Shown here piece after piece: positions 1 to 7,277 of a stretch of 17,703 nt of DNA. The DNA comes from Oscillospiraceae bacterium (GTDB lineage Bacteria > Bacillota > Clostridia > Oscillospirales > Oscillospiraceae). The notes under the pieces were generated by a model that saw only the letters and a program-made list of their open reading frames with translations, was not told where the DNA came from and made no database searches. A program made the position numbers and the translations under genes. The DNA lies in assembly GCA_016297855.1 (NCBI GenBank), contig JAEDFW010000025.1:1-17703 (forward strand), read 5' to 3'. Each line of letters starts with the position of its first letter. The first letter of the stretch is position 1.

Positions 1-2
1 CG

Positions 3-368
3 ACAGATGAGGCACCGTTTCATTCCATGGCCTCGCGTAAAATTCCTGAGGCTGTCGACGCGCTGCGGCTCATCCGCAACGCTGAACGTGTGTCGTCGTT
101 CTGTAACGATGTGATCGGCGATATCTGCGGCGTCATCTCCGGTTCTGCCTCGGCGGTCATCGCTGCGCGCGTTCTGCTGCTGCGGCCCGGTTGGCGTGAG
201 GCGGTATTGAATCTGATCCTGTCAGCGCTTGTCGCTGGCCTGACTGTTGGCGGCAAAGCGTTCGGCAAGACCATTGCGATGCAATCCAGTGTTCAGGTCG
301 TTCGTATGGCCGCGCGCGTACTGCACTTTTTCAGAACGTTCCCAGAAAAACTGCGCGCAAAGAAATAA
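3..368 (+). CDS. Small membrane-associated protein upstream of dxs, 5'-truncated by the window edge
   Basis: The reading frame is open from base 3 to a TAA at 366-368. An ATG at 27 is possible, but the frame already reads like protein before it (T-D-E-A-P-F-H-S) and the nearest purine-rich stretch (GATGAGG, 6-12) is 14 nt away, so the gene probably begins outside the window. The visible 121 residues are basic, with a hydrophobic small-residue stretch (DICGVISGSAS followed by V/I/A-rich sequence) and a second hydrophobic segment (LNLILSALVAGLTVGG). The C-terminus is Arg/Lys-rich. This suggests two membrane helices, or membrane association, with a cytoplasmic basic tail. I recall similar small proteins upstream of dxs in Clostridia, sometimes loosely labelled as Mg/Co transporters, but I see no CorA GMN motif and assign no function. 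It ends 23 bases before the preferred dxs start and is probably co-transcribed with it. Confidence 0.6.
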   Translation, partial: TDEAPFHSMASRKIPEAVDALRLIRNAERVSSFCNDVIGDICGVISGSASAVIAARVLLLRPGWREAVLNLILSALVAGLTVGGKAFGKTIAMQSSVQVVRMAARVLHFFRTFPEKLRAKK

Positions 369-391
369 CCGCGCAGGTAATGAGGTTATTC

Positions 392-2236
392 ATGATTTTG
401 TCAACCATCCATTCCCGCGACGATTTGCTTCGTCTTACAGCCGCGCAGGATGCGCAGCTGTGCCGGGAGATCCGCTCGTTTCTTGTTTCGCATGTTGCGC
501 AGACGGGTGGGCATCTGGCGTCGAATCTCGGTATCGTAGAGACGACGCTTGCTATTCATAAAGTATTTGACACCAGCCGCGACCGGCTCGTTTTCGATGT
601 TGGCCACCAGTGCTATGTGCATAAGATGCTCACCGGTCGGCTGGAGCAGTTTGATACGCTCCGCAAGCTCGGCGGCATCGCAGGCTTTCCAAAGCCGTGC
701 GAGAGCGTGCACGACGCGTTTATCGCCGGTCACGCCTCCAACGCTGTGTCGGTTGCTCTCGGCATGGCGCGCGCGCGGACTCTGGAAAATAAGGACTACA
801 ATGTAATCGCGCTGCTCGGTGACGGCGCGCTCACGGGAGGACTTGCCTACGAAGGCCTCAACAATGCGGGCTGCAGCCGAGAACCGATGATCGTTATTCT
901 GAACGACAACGGTATGTCCATCACGCCAAATGTCGGTGCAATCGCAAGGTATCTGTCAAGAGCGCGGCTTCGCTCGCGTTACATCGATCTCAAGCTTCGC
1001 TATCGCAACATTACCGCCAAGATCCCCGGTGGCCACGCCATCTACAATTTTACGCACAGGCTCAAGGCGAAACTGCGACGCAGCCTGATTGGCACGACGA
1101 TTTTTGAAAATCTGGGCTTTACCTACCTTGGCCCCATCGATGGACACAACACAGGCGATATTGTGGCAGCTTTGAAAACAGCCGTTCGGCTGCGGGAGCC
1201 GGTGCTTGTGCACCTCATCACGCAAAAGGGCAAGGGCTACGCACCGGCTGAGCGTGCGCCGCAGGATTTTCACGGCGTCGGACGTTTTGATCCGGAGACA
1301 GGCTTTGTCAGCGCCAGCGGCGATGGAAGCTTTTCCGGCGAATTTGGCCGCGCGCTGGAGCAGTGCGCCAAAGAAGACGCGCGCGTCTGCGCCATTACGG
1401 CTGCAATGCAGCAGGGAACCGGACTTAGCGGCTTTGCACGCATGTTCCCGGAACGTTTTTTTGATGTCGGCATTGCGGAAGGACATGCCGTCTCGATGGC
1501 GGCAGGCCTTGCAAAGCAGGGGCTTGTGCCCGTGGTTGCTGTATATTCGACCTTCTTGCAGCGCGCGTATGATATGCTGCTGCACGACATAGCGCTGCTG
1601 CATCTGCATGTCGTCTTTGCTGTTGACCGTGCCGGTCTGGTCGGCGACGACGGTGAGACGCACCACGGCGTATTCGACCCCGGCTTTCTGACGCAGATTC
1701 CGGGAATGCGTGTCTATGCGCCGGCAAACTTTGCAGAGCTCAGGCAGATGCTGCGCGAAGCCATTTTAACCTGCAAAGGTCCGGTTGCCGTACGTTATCC
1801 GCGCGGAGGAGAGGGGACATATACCGCCTGTGCATCATCGCCGTTCATCGAAAATGGCAGCGACTGCACTGTCGTCACCTATGGCACCACAATCAACGAA
1901 GTGCTTGCCGCAGCGGAACACTGCCGCGCAGACGGTATCCGGCCGGAACTTGTTAAGCTCCCAATGCTAGCACCGCTTGATCTGGAAACAGTTGCAGCGT
2001 CTGTGCAGAAAACCGGCCGTCTTGTCATAGTCGAGGAATGTGCAGAGCAGGCCTGCATTGCTCAGCGCCTCATCGCCGGGATTACTGAGCGCGGACTGCG
2101 CTTTACCTGTTCTCATCGAACGCTTGGAAAACGTTTTGTCGCGCACGGCTCCGTTTCTGAACTGCGCGCAATGGCCGGGCTGGATGCTGACGGCATTTAC
2201 AAGCTGATTATGGAGGTCGTACACCATGAAGCATAA
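392..2236 (+). CDS. dxs: 1-deoxy-D-xylulose-5-phosphate synthase
   Basis: Thiamine-diphosphate enzyme of the cytoplasm. It condenses pyruvate with glyceraldehyde 3-phosphate to make DXP, the first step of the MEP isoprenoid pathway and a precursor for thiamine and pyridoxal. The 614 residues match the usual length of about 620. Visible motifs, in order: GHQ near residues 71-73, the ThDP/Mg motif GDGALTGG at 143-150 followed by LNNAG, GPIDGHN, then the pyrimidine-domain stretch with E363 in IAEGHAV (equivalent to the catalytic Glu of the family), YSTFLQRAYD, DRAGLVGDDG and THHG. The C-terminal transketolase-type domain follows. I chose ATG 392 over ATG 380 because TGAGG at 381-385 is correctly spaced only from 392. 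The last bases overlap tlyA. The Gln usual after the catalytic Glu (AEQH) is Gly here. Otherwise the gene is ordinary. Confidence 0.97.
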   Translation: MILSTIHSRDDLLRLTAAQDAQLCREIRSFLVSHVAQTGGHLASNLGIVETTLAIHKVFDTSRDRLVFDVGHQCYVHKMLTGRLEQFDTLRKLGGIAGFPKPCESVHDAFIAGHASNAVSVALGMARARTLENKDYNVIALLGDGALTGGLAYEGLNNAGCSREPMIVILNDNGMSITPNVGAIARYLSRARLRSRYIDLKLRYRNITAKIPGGHAIYNFTHRLKAKLRRSLIGTTIFENLGFTYLGPIDGHNTGDIVAALKTAVRLREPVLVHLITQKGKGYAPAERAPQDFHGVGRFDPETGFVSASGDGSFSGEFGRALEQCAKEDARVCAITAAMQQGTGLSGFARMFPERFFDVGIAEGHAVSMAAGLAKQGLVPVVAVYSTFLQRAYDMLLHDIALLHLHVVFAVDRAGLVGDDGETHHGVFDPGFLTQIPGMRVYAPANFAELRQMLREAILTCKGPVAVRYPRGGEGTYTACASSPFIENGSDCTVVTYGTTINEVLAAAEHCRADGIRPELVKLPMLAPLDLETVAASVQKTGRLVIVEECAEQACIAQRLIAGITERGLRFTCSHRTLGKRFVAHGSVSELRAMAGLDADGIYKLIMEVVHHEA

Positions 2237-3029
2237 AGAACGGCTGGACATATTGCTTGTCAACCTCGGCCTTTGTGCGTCCAGAAGTAAGGCACAGGCA
2301 ACAATTATGGCGGGAGAGGTCTTTGTCAACGATCAGAAAGCGGATAAGGCAGGTCTTGAGGTTGACATAACATCAAGAATTGAGGTGCGTGGCAATTCGT
2401 GTCCCTATGTCAGCCGCGGAGGTCTGAAGCTGGAAAAAGCGCTGCGCGATTTCGGCGTTGATCCTACAGGCTTTGTGTGCAGTGATTCCGGCGCGTCGAC
2501 GGGCGGCTTTACTGACTGTCTGCTACAGCAGGGAGCAAAAAAAGTCTTTGCGATCGACGTCGGTTACGGCCAGCTTGCCTGGAAGGTCCGATCTGATCCG
2601 CGCGTTGTCACGATGGAACGGACAAACATCCGATATGTGACGCCGGAAGATCTCGGCGAACCGCTTGACCTTTCTGTGGTGGATGTTTCCTTTATTTCGC
2701 TCAAGCTTGTGCTACCGGTCATACAGAAGCTTTTAAAGCCCACAGGGCAGGTTCTTTGCCTCATCAAGCCGCAGTTTGAGGCAGGCAAGGAAAAGGTCGG
2801 AAAGAAAGGCGTTGTGCGCGAGCCTGCCGTGCATGAAGAAGTGCTGCGGAATTTCATATCCCTTGTGCAAGCGCTGGGCTTTACGCTCAGGAATCTCACA
2901 TTTTCTCCGGTCAAAGGGCCGGAAGGGAATATCGAGTTTCTTGCGCATCTTTCGATGCAGTCAGGCGCTGCCTGTCAGATCGATCCTGCAGAACTGGTTG
3001 CCGAGGCACACGAGAAGCTGAGAGGATAA
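2226..3029 (+). CDS. tlyA: TlyA family rRNA (cytidine-2'-O)-methyltransferase
   Basis: A 267-residue protein with an N-terminal S4 RNA-binding domain (about 1-60, starting KERLDILLVN) and an RrmJ/FtsJ-like Rossmann methyltransferase domain (about 60-245). The SAM-binding loop DSGASTGGFTD is at 87-97. The family's catalytic K-D-K-E tetrad can be placed at K68, D153 (VVDVSF), K181 (IKPQFE) and E237. Characterised TlyA proteins 2'-O-methylate cytidines in 16S and 23S rRNA. Some relatives were first described as haemolysins, and that name should not be carried over. The start overlaps the dxs end by 11 bases, with GGAGG at 2212-2216 inside dxs, so the two are translationally coupled. This matches yqxC, next to dxs in Bacillus subtilis. 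Confidence 0.93.
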   Translation: MKHKERLDILLVNLGLCASRSKAQATIMAGEVFVNDQKADKAGLEVDITSRIEVRGNSCPYVSRGGLKLEKALRDFGVDPTGFVCSDSGASTGGFTDCLLQQGAKKVFAIDVGYGQLAWKVRSDPRVVTMERTNIRYVTPEDLGEPLDLSVVDVSFISLKLVLPVIQKLLKPTGQVLCLIKPQFEAGKEKVGKKGVVREPAVHEEVLRNFISLVQALGFTLRNLTFSPVKGPEGNIEFLAHLSMQSGAACQIDPAELVAEAHEKLRG

Positions 3030-3032
3030 GCC

Positions 3033-3902
3033 ATGAAAGTTGTCATGACACCAAATCCCTATCGGGATAAGCAATTCAAATACGCGGAACAGGCCAAACA
3101 GATACTTATTGAAAGCGGTGTGGAGGTGGCCATGTGCCTGCCGTTTGACGTTGACAGGGATTACGAGCTGCCGCCGCATCTTACGTTTTCCGAGCTGAAA
3201 AAGGAAATTCGGGACGCGGATATGCTCGTCTGCTTTGGCGGCGATGGTACCATTCTGCATGCGTCCAAGATCGCAACGGCGCATAACATCCCCGTTCTCG
3301 GCGTGAACGTTGGCACAATGGGCTTTATCGCAGAGCTGGAGGCAGGTGAACTGGAGCTGCTGCGCAAGCTGGCTACCGGCGAATATACGCTTGAGACGCG
3401 CAGCATGATTGATGTCACGCTGACAAGCGCCGGTCAGACCGTTCTGCGTGAAACCGCGCTAAACGACGCGGTTATCACGAAGGGTGCCATTGCGCGCGTC
3501 ATTCAGCTCACGGTCTGCTGTGATGGGGTAGAGGCCACCAACTTTTCAGGGGACGGCCTCATCATCTGCACGCCGACTGGCTCAACGGCCTATTCCATGT
3601 CGGCCGGCGGGCCAATTATCGAACCATCAGCAAAAAACCTTCTGATAACACCCATCTGCGCCCACGCAATGCTGGCAAAAAGTATTGTCATTTCGCCCAG
3701 ACGTGTGATCTCAGTAAAAATCGGAAAAATCGGTCGCCACAACGCGTTTTTGTCATTGGACGGCGGCCGGGCGTTCCGGATCAATACCGGCGACGTCATC
3801 ACCGCAAAATGCTCGGAAAGGGTTACAAAGCTTGTCCGTATCAAACAGACCAGCTTTTTTGAAATCCTGAACAAAAAATTTATCGACAGACAGAGGTACT
3901 GA
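3033..3902 (+). CDS. nadK: NAD kinase
   Basis: ATP-dependent phosphorylation of NAD+ to NADP+, the only known de novo route to NADP in bacteria. It is a cytoplasmic homo-oligomer. The 289 residues match the family length. The signature GGDGT is at 69-73 (CFGGDGTILHAS), followed by the N-D pair at 144-145 (ALNDAV) and the conserved NAD-binding TPTGSTAYSMSAGG at 180-193. The C-terminal region has the expected SLDGG element. ATG 3033 is preceded by GAGAGGA about 7 bases away and lies 3 bases after the tlyA stop. Its place between tlyA and argR is common in Clostridia; Bacillus subtilis lacks it at this locus. Confidence 0.96.
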   Translation: MKVVMTPNPYRDKQFKYAEQAKQILIESGVEVAMCLPFDVDRDYELPPHLTFSELKKEIRDADMLVCFGGDGTILHASKIATAHNIPVLGVNVGTMGFIAELEAGELELLRKLATGEYTLETRSMIDVTLTSAGQTVLRETALNDAVITKGAIARVIQLTVCCDGVEATNFSGDGLIICTPTGSTAYSMSAGGPIIEPSAKNLLITPICAHAMLAKSIVISPRRVISVKIGKIGRHNAFLSLDGGRAFRINTGDVITAKCSERVTKLVRIKQTSFFEILNKKFIDRQRY

Positions 3903-3903
3903 G

Positions 3904-4359
3904 ATGAAATCAAGCCGACAGAATAAAATTCTTGAGCTGATTGCCGAACATGATATTGAAACGCAGGAGCAGCTGCTCAGTGAATTGATGGCCTGTGGTT
4001 TTCAGGCTACACAGGCAACCATTTCGCGCGATATCAAACAGCTGCGCATCATCAAGGAACTTGGACCAAACGGCACATATCGTTATCAGGCATCTGCCGG
4101 GCCGTCGGAGCATGCGCTTACTTCACGCCTGAACAATATCTATCAGCAGTGCGTCACAAGTGCCGAGTGCGCGCAGAATCTGCTTGTCATTAAGACTATG
4201 CCGGGACTTGCACCCGCGGCGTGTTCCGCGCTGGACAAAATGCAGCTGCCTGAAATCATTGGAACGCTGGCCGGCGATGATACCTGCTTCATTATCATGA
4301 AGGATTCCGCCTCCGCTTCCGCACTGTGCGCTGAGATCAAATCGCAGATTACTCACTGA
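3904..4359 (+). CDS. argR: Arginine repressor ArgR/AhrC
   Basis: A 151-residue hexameric transcription factor that represses arginine biosynthesis, and in Bacillus activates catabolism, when arginine is bound. The N-terminal winged helix-turn-helix covers about 1-65, with recognition-helix residues S41-R42 in TQATISRDIKQL. The C-terminal oligomerisation and arginine-binding domain (about 75-150) carries the motif GTLAGDDT at 120-127, whose two Asp residues bind arginine in characterised members. AGAGG at 3892-3896 sits 7 bases before the ATG, and the gene begins one base after the nadK stop, so it is co-translated with the operon. No obvious ARG box was found in the window, so its targets probably lie elsewhere. 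Confidence 0.96.
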   Translation: MKSSRQNKILELIAEHDIETQEQLLSELMACGFQATQATISRDIKQLRIIKELGPNGTYRYQASAGPSEHALTSRLNNIYQQCVTSAECAQNLLVIKTMPGLAPAACSALDKMQLPEIIGTLAGDDTCFIIMKDSASASALCAEIKSQITH

Positions 4360-4391
4360 GACGTTTCGTCAATCCGTCTGGAGGTTGGCAT

Positions 4392-6071
4392 ATGCTGAGT
4401 GTGCTCCATATTGAAAATATTGCTGTGATTGAGCAGGCCGATATCCGCTTTGACAGCGGATTCAATGTCCTGACTGGTGAAACTGGCGCGGGCAAATCCA
4501 TCGTCATCGACGCGATCTCCGCGATTCTTGGCGAGCGGACATATCGTGACGTCATCCGTACCGGCAGCAGCCGTGCCAGTGTAAGCGCCGTTTTTTCTCC
4601 TGCGCCTGATGAAGCGTGGTTCACGGAGAATCAGATCGATTACGACCCAAATGAGCTTCTGGTGCAGCGCGATATCTATCTTGACGGTAAGAACGTCTGT
4701 CGCGTCAACGGCAAGCCTGTGACGGTAGCAATGCTGAAACAGCTGGGGTCACGGCTGGTAAACATTCACGGCCAGCATGACTCGCAGCAGCTGTTTGATG
4801 AGGCAAACCACCTGGCACTGCTGGATCTGTTCGCGCAGAATGAGCTGCAGCGGCAAAGCTACGGCGACGCGTTTGATGCCGCGCAGCGTGTACGGCATGA
4901 GATTGACAGGCTCAGCATGGACGAAAGCGAGAAACTGCGCCTGCAGCAGACCCTGCAGGATCAGATTGCTGAGATTGCGCGCGCAGCACTGCAGCCCAGT
5001 GAGGATGAAGCGCTGGAGACGCGCAGAAAAACGCTGCAGAACGCAGAAAAACTGACGCTTGCGCTGCAAAGCGCTGTGCGCGCGCTCTACGGAGATGAGT
5101 CATCCGATGGTGCTGCGGGTCTCATCATAGAAGCTGCACGCGCACTTTCACGCGTCAGCCGGTATTCCGACGAGCTGGCAGAAGCTGGACGGAAGGTCGA
5201 AGAGCTGTCTTATGCAGCACAAGACGCAGCCGATGCGCTGCGCGCCATGCTTGACGATCTGACCTATTCGGGCGAGGAACTTGAACAGATCGAGTCGCGT
5301 CTGGACACCATTCACAAATTAAAGCGGAAATACGGCGAAACGGTTGCAGATGTGCTTGCTTTTTATGACAGAGCAGCCGTTCAGCTCGATGAGATCGCGT
5401 TCTCATCCGACCGTATTGCACGGCTGCAGGAACAGCTCAAAACGCTCGATGCAAAGCTTCAGGCACAGGCCGAAGCGCTGCGGAAAACTCGTATGGAGGC
5501 AGCAGAACGGCTGCAGTTGCGCATCCAAGACGAGCTTCAGCAGCTCGATATGCCGAAAATTCAGTTTTTCTGCCAGTTTGAAGAAATCCAGCCCGGGCCT
5601 ACGGGGGCGGATATGGTAAGGTTCATGATGTCGGCCAACGTTGGCGAAAGCCTCAAGCCCATGAGCAAGGTTGCTTCTGGCGGCGAGCTGGCGCGCATTA
5701 TGCTGGCCATGAAAAACGTACTGGCTGAGCAGGACGCCATACCCACTCTGATCTTCGACGAAGTCGACTCCGGTGTGAGCGGCCGCGCGGCGCAGAAGGT
5801 GGCAGAAAAGCTGTGGTCCGTTTCGCGCGGCAAGCAGGTTCTGTGCGTCACGCACCTGCCGCAGATCGCCGCCATGGCAGACACGCATTTCATCGTGGAA
5901 AAATCCGTCAAAAATGACCGCACCTATACCAGCGTCGTGCAGCTGACGCGTGATGAACGCTGTAAAGAGCTTGCGCGCATCACAGGCGGCAGTGTCCTGA
6001 GCCGGACGCAGCTTCTGGGTGCGGAAGAGCTTCTCGCCTCCGGTGAGACTTTCAAACGCACAAATGGTTGA
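4392..6071 (+). CDS. recN: DNA repair protein RecN
   Basis: SMC-like ATPase of 559 residues that acts early in double-strand-break repair and holds DNA ends or segments together. The N-terminal head has Walker A GETGAGKS at 29-36 and the Q-loop stretch VNIHGQHDSQQLFD. A long charged, Leu/Gln/Glu-rich central region forms the coiled coil. The C-terminal head has the ABC signature SGGELARI near residue 430, Walker B LIFDEVDSG near 455, and the switch His in THLPQIAAMAD near 490. ATG 4392 is preceded by GGAGG at 4380-4384. The stop codon TGA (6069-6071) lies inside the -35 hexamer of the next promoter. No terminator follows, so read-through into the T-box leader is possible. In many spore-formers spoIVB comes next; it does not here. 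Confidence 0.97.
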   Translation: MLSVLHIENIAVIEQADIRFDSGFNVLTGETGAGKSIVIDAISAILGERTYRDVIRTGSSRASVSAVFSPAPDEAWFTENQIDYDPNELLVQRDIYLDGKNVCRVNGKPVTVAMLKQLGSRLVNIHGQHDSQQLFDEANHLALLDLFAQNELQRQSYGDAFDAAQRVRHEIDRLSMDESEKLRLQQTLQDQIAEIARAALQPSEDEALETRRKTLQNAEKLTLALQSAVRALYGDESSDGAAGLIIEAARALSRVSRYSDELAEAGRKVEELSYAAQDAADALRAMLDDLTYSGEELEQIESRLDTIHKLKRKYGETVADVLAFYDRAAVQLDEIAFSSDRIARLQEQLKTLDAKLQAQAEALRKTRMEAAERLQLRIQDELQQLDMPKIQFFCQFEEIQPGPTGADMVRFMMSANVGESLKPMSKVASGGELARIMLAMKNVLAEQDAIPTLIFDEVDSGVSGRAAQKVAEKLWSVSRGKQVLCVTHLPQIAAMADTHFIVEKSVKNDRTYTSVVQLTRDERCKELARITGGSVLSRTQLLGAEELLASGETFKRTNG

Positions 6072-6096
6072 CAAATGAAACGCATTTGAGTATAAT
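6068..6096 (+). promoter_or_regulatory. Sigma-A promoter for the tyrosine T-box operon
   Basis: A consensus TTGACA (6068-6073) and TATAAT (6091-6096) are separated by exactly 17 bases. This is the best promoter in the window. The -35 hexamer overlaps the recN stop codon. Transcription would begin near 6103, just ahead of the T-box stem I. The spacer contains a perfect inverted repeat, listed separately. Confidence 0.88.
6072..6088. repeat. Inverted repeat CAAATG-N5-CATTTG within the promoter spacer
   Basis: Two 6-base arms, CAAATG (6072-6077) and CATTTG (6083-6088), form a perfect inverted repeat with a 5-base centre between the -35 and -10 hexamers. Another CAAATG lies at 6061-6066, and AAACGCA occurs at both 6054-6060 and 6078-6084. 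A dimeric regulator bound here would cover the promoter. The element is AT-rich and short, so chance is a real alternative. Confidence 0.35.
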
Positions 6097-6102
6097 CCTC
6101 TT

Positions 6103-6365
6103 GAAATTGCCACAGCGTGGAAGGGAAGCAGTACCTTCGTCATACGCGTTCAGAGAGCCTTCGTTTGGTGCAAGAAGGTACGCGCGACGTTGCGAATACA
6201 TCCCGGAGCTGCCCTCTGAACGGTTTGAGTAGGAGTGTGCCGGTTGCGCCCGTTACCGCGCAGAGCGTAGAAGCGCTCGTAAAGACCGGTGTTGCAAGAC
6301 CCCGGTGAACCAGAGGTGGTACCGCGATTGTTCGCCCTCTGCTCGTATGAGCAGAGGGCTTTTTC
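6103..6365 (+). promoter_or_regulatory. T-box riboswitch leader, tyrosine-specific (specifier UAC)
   Basis: The RNA senses uncharged tRNA and allows read-through when the cognate amino acid is scarce. Stem I is recognisable: a basal pairing CAGC 6113-6116 with GCTG 6208-6211, GGGA 6123-6126 with TCCC 6201-6204, and a specifier loop with AGTA at 6130-6133 opposite GAATACA. Its distal end carries the CAGAGAGCC and GGTG elements around 6151-6171. The specifier triplet after GAA is TAC at 6197-6199, a tyrosine codon. A stem II-like region with CCGTTACC lies near 6250; GAGCG/CGCTC (6263-6267/6274-6278) and ACCGG/CCGGT (6285-6289/6302-6306, probable stem III) follow. The T-box core AGAGGTGGTACCGCG is at 6312-6326. 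Its AGAGG can pair with CCTCT at 6336-6340 (antiterminator), competing with the terminator hairpin. Downstream tyrS independently confirms the tyrosine reading. Confidence 0.95.
6334..6364 (+). terminator. Rho-independent terminator of the T-box
   Basis: An 11-bp perfect stem, GCCCTCTGCTC (6334-6344) with GAGCAGAGGGC (6349-6359), around a GTAT loop, followed by five T residues. The 5' arm is shared with the antiterminator, so this is the conditional stop of the leader. It should also catch transcripts reading through from recN. Confidence 0.93.
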
Positions 6366-6383
6366 ATTGTTGGAGGTGATCGT

Positions 6384-7238
6384 ATGCAGAGGCAGGGAAT
6401 GACAAAGAAACAGGTAGGAACGCTGTGTGTCTTTATTGCCGCTGTATTGTATAGTCTGGGTGGTCTGTGCATCAAGGTGATTCCGTGGAACGGTCTGAGC
6501 ATTAACAGCGCCCGCAATATCGTAGCTCTCGTGGTGGTGGGCGGCTATCTCATCCTGACACACCACAAGCTGCGCCTCAACCGCTGGATTCTTCTTGGAG
6601 CGATCTGCGTGTGTGGCACCAATGTGCTCTTCTCCGTGGCCAATAAGCTGACTACCGCCGCTAACACCATCGTATTGCAGTTTACAGCGCCTATTTTTGT
6701 CATTCTGCTGGGTATTGTGTTCTGGAAGCGAAGGCCACAGAAGCTGGATATGATCGCATGCGCGCTGGTGCTCTTCGGCGTGGTGTTCTTTTTTGTAGAC
6801 AGTCTGGAATCCGGCGGCATGCTGGGAAATGTGCTGGCGCTGCTCTCAGGTCTGTCCTATGCGGGTGTATTTTTGCTCAACGATTTGCCAGACGCCGACC
6901 CCATCAGCTCGGTATTCTGGGGCGATCTGATCAGCGTGTTCGTTGGGCTGCCGCTGCTCTTGCAGCAGACTGTTTTTTCCCCCGTGATCCTTGTAAGCAT
7001 TGTTGTTTTGGGCGCATTTCAGGTTGGACTTGCGTATGTGCTGATGTGCATCGGTCTTAAGACTACACCGCCTGTCACAGCAAGTCTGATTTCCGGGATC
7101 GAGCCGGTGCTCAATCCCTTGCTGGTGGCGGCGTTTTACCGTGAAGCCGTCGGGCCTATCGCTCTTGTTGGCGCGGTCATTGTGATTGTGTCTGTTGTTG
7201 GGTACAATGTCCTGCGGGGAAGAACCTCTGTAAAGTAA
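6384..7238 (+). CDS. EamA/DMT-family transporter under tyrosine T-box control
   Basis: A 284-residue integral membrane protein with about ten hydrophobic helices arranged as two EamA repeats (about 12-138 and 147-276). The first repeat has the family features of a small-residue-rich helix 1 (YSLGGLCIKV), an Arg after helix 2 (NSARNI) and LQFTAPIFVILLG in helix 4. The second repeat ends with ISGIEPVLNPLLVAAFYRE, the counterpart of that helix. EamA proteins export or import metabolites; the aromatic amino-acid exporter YddG belongs here. ATG 6384 is preceded by GGAGG at 6372-6376, and the gene directly follows the T-box terminator, 39 bases ahead of tyrS with no terminator between. The shared tyrosine T-box implies a tyrosine- or aromatic-related substrate. 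Substrate and direction cannot be read from the sequence. Confidence 0.9.
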   Translation: MQRQGMTKKQVGTLCVFIAAVLYSLGGLCIKVIPWNGLSINSARNIVALVVVGGYLILTHHKLRLNRWILLGAICVCGTNVLFSVANKLTTAANTIVLQFTAPIFVILLGIVFWKRRPQKLDMIACALVLFGVVFFFVDSLESGGMLGNVLALLSGLSYAGVFLLNDLPDADPISSVFWGDLISVFVGLPLLLQQTVFSPVILVSIVVLGAFQVGLAYVLMCIGLKTTPPVTASLISGIEPVLNPLLVAAFYREAVGPIALVGAVIVIVSVVGYNVLRGRTSVK

Positions 7239-7277
7239 AGAAATACTTTCAATCAGAATTTTTACAAAAGGAGATAT

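Noticed and set aside
6117..6308. Plus-strand 63-codon frame inside the T-box leader, possible leader peptide
   Set aside because: The bases are fully accounted for by T-box stems I to III. The frame has no adequate ribosome-binding site, and T-boxes work without a leader peptide.
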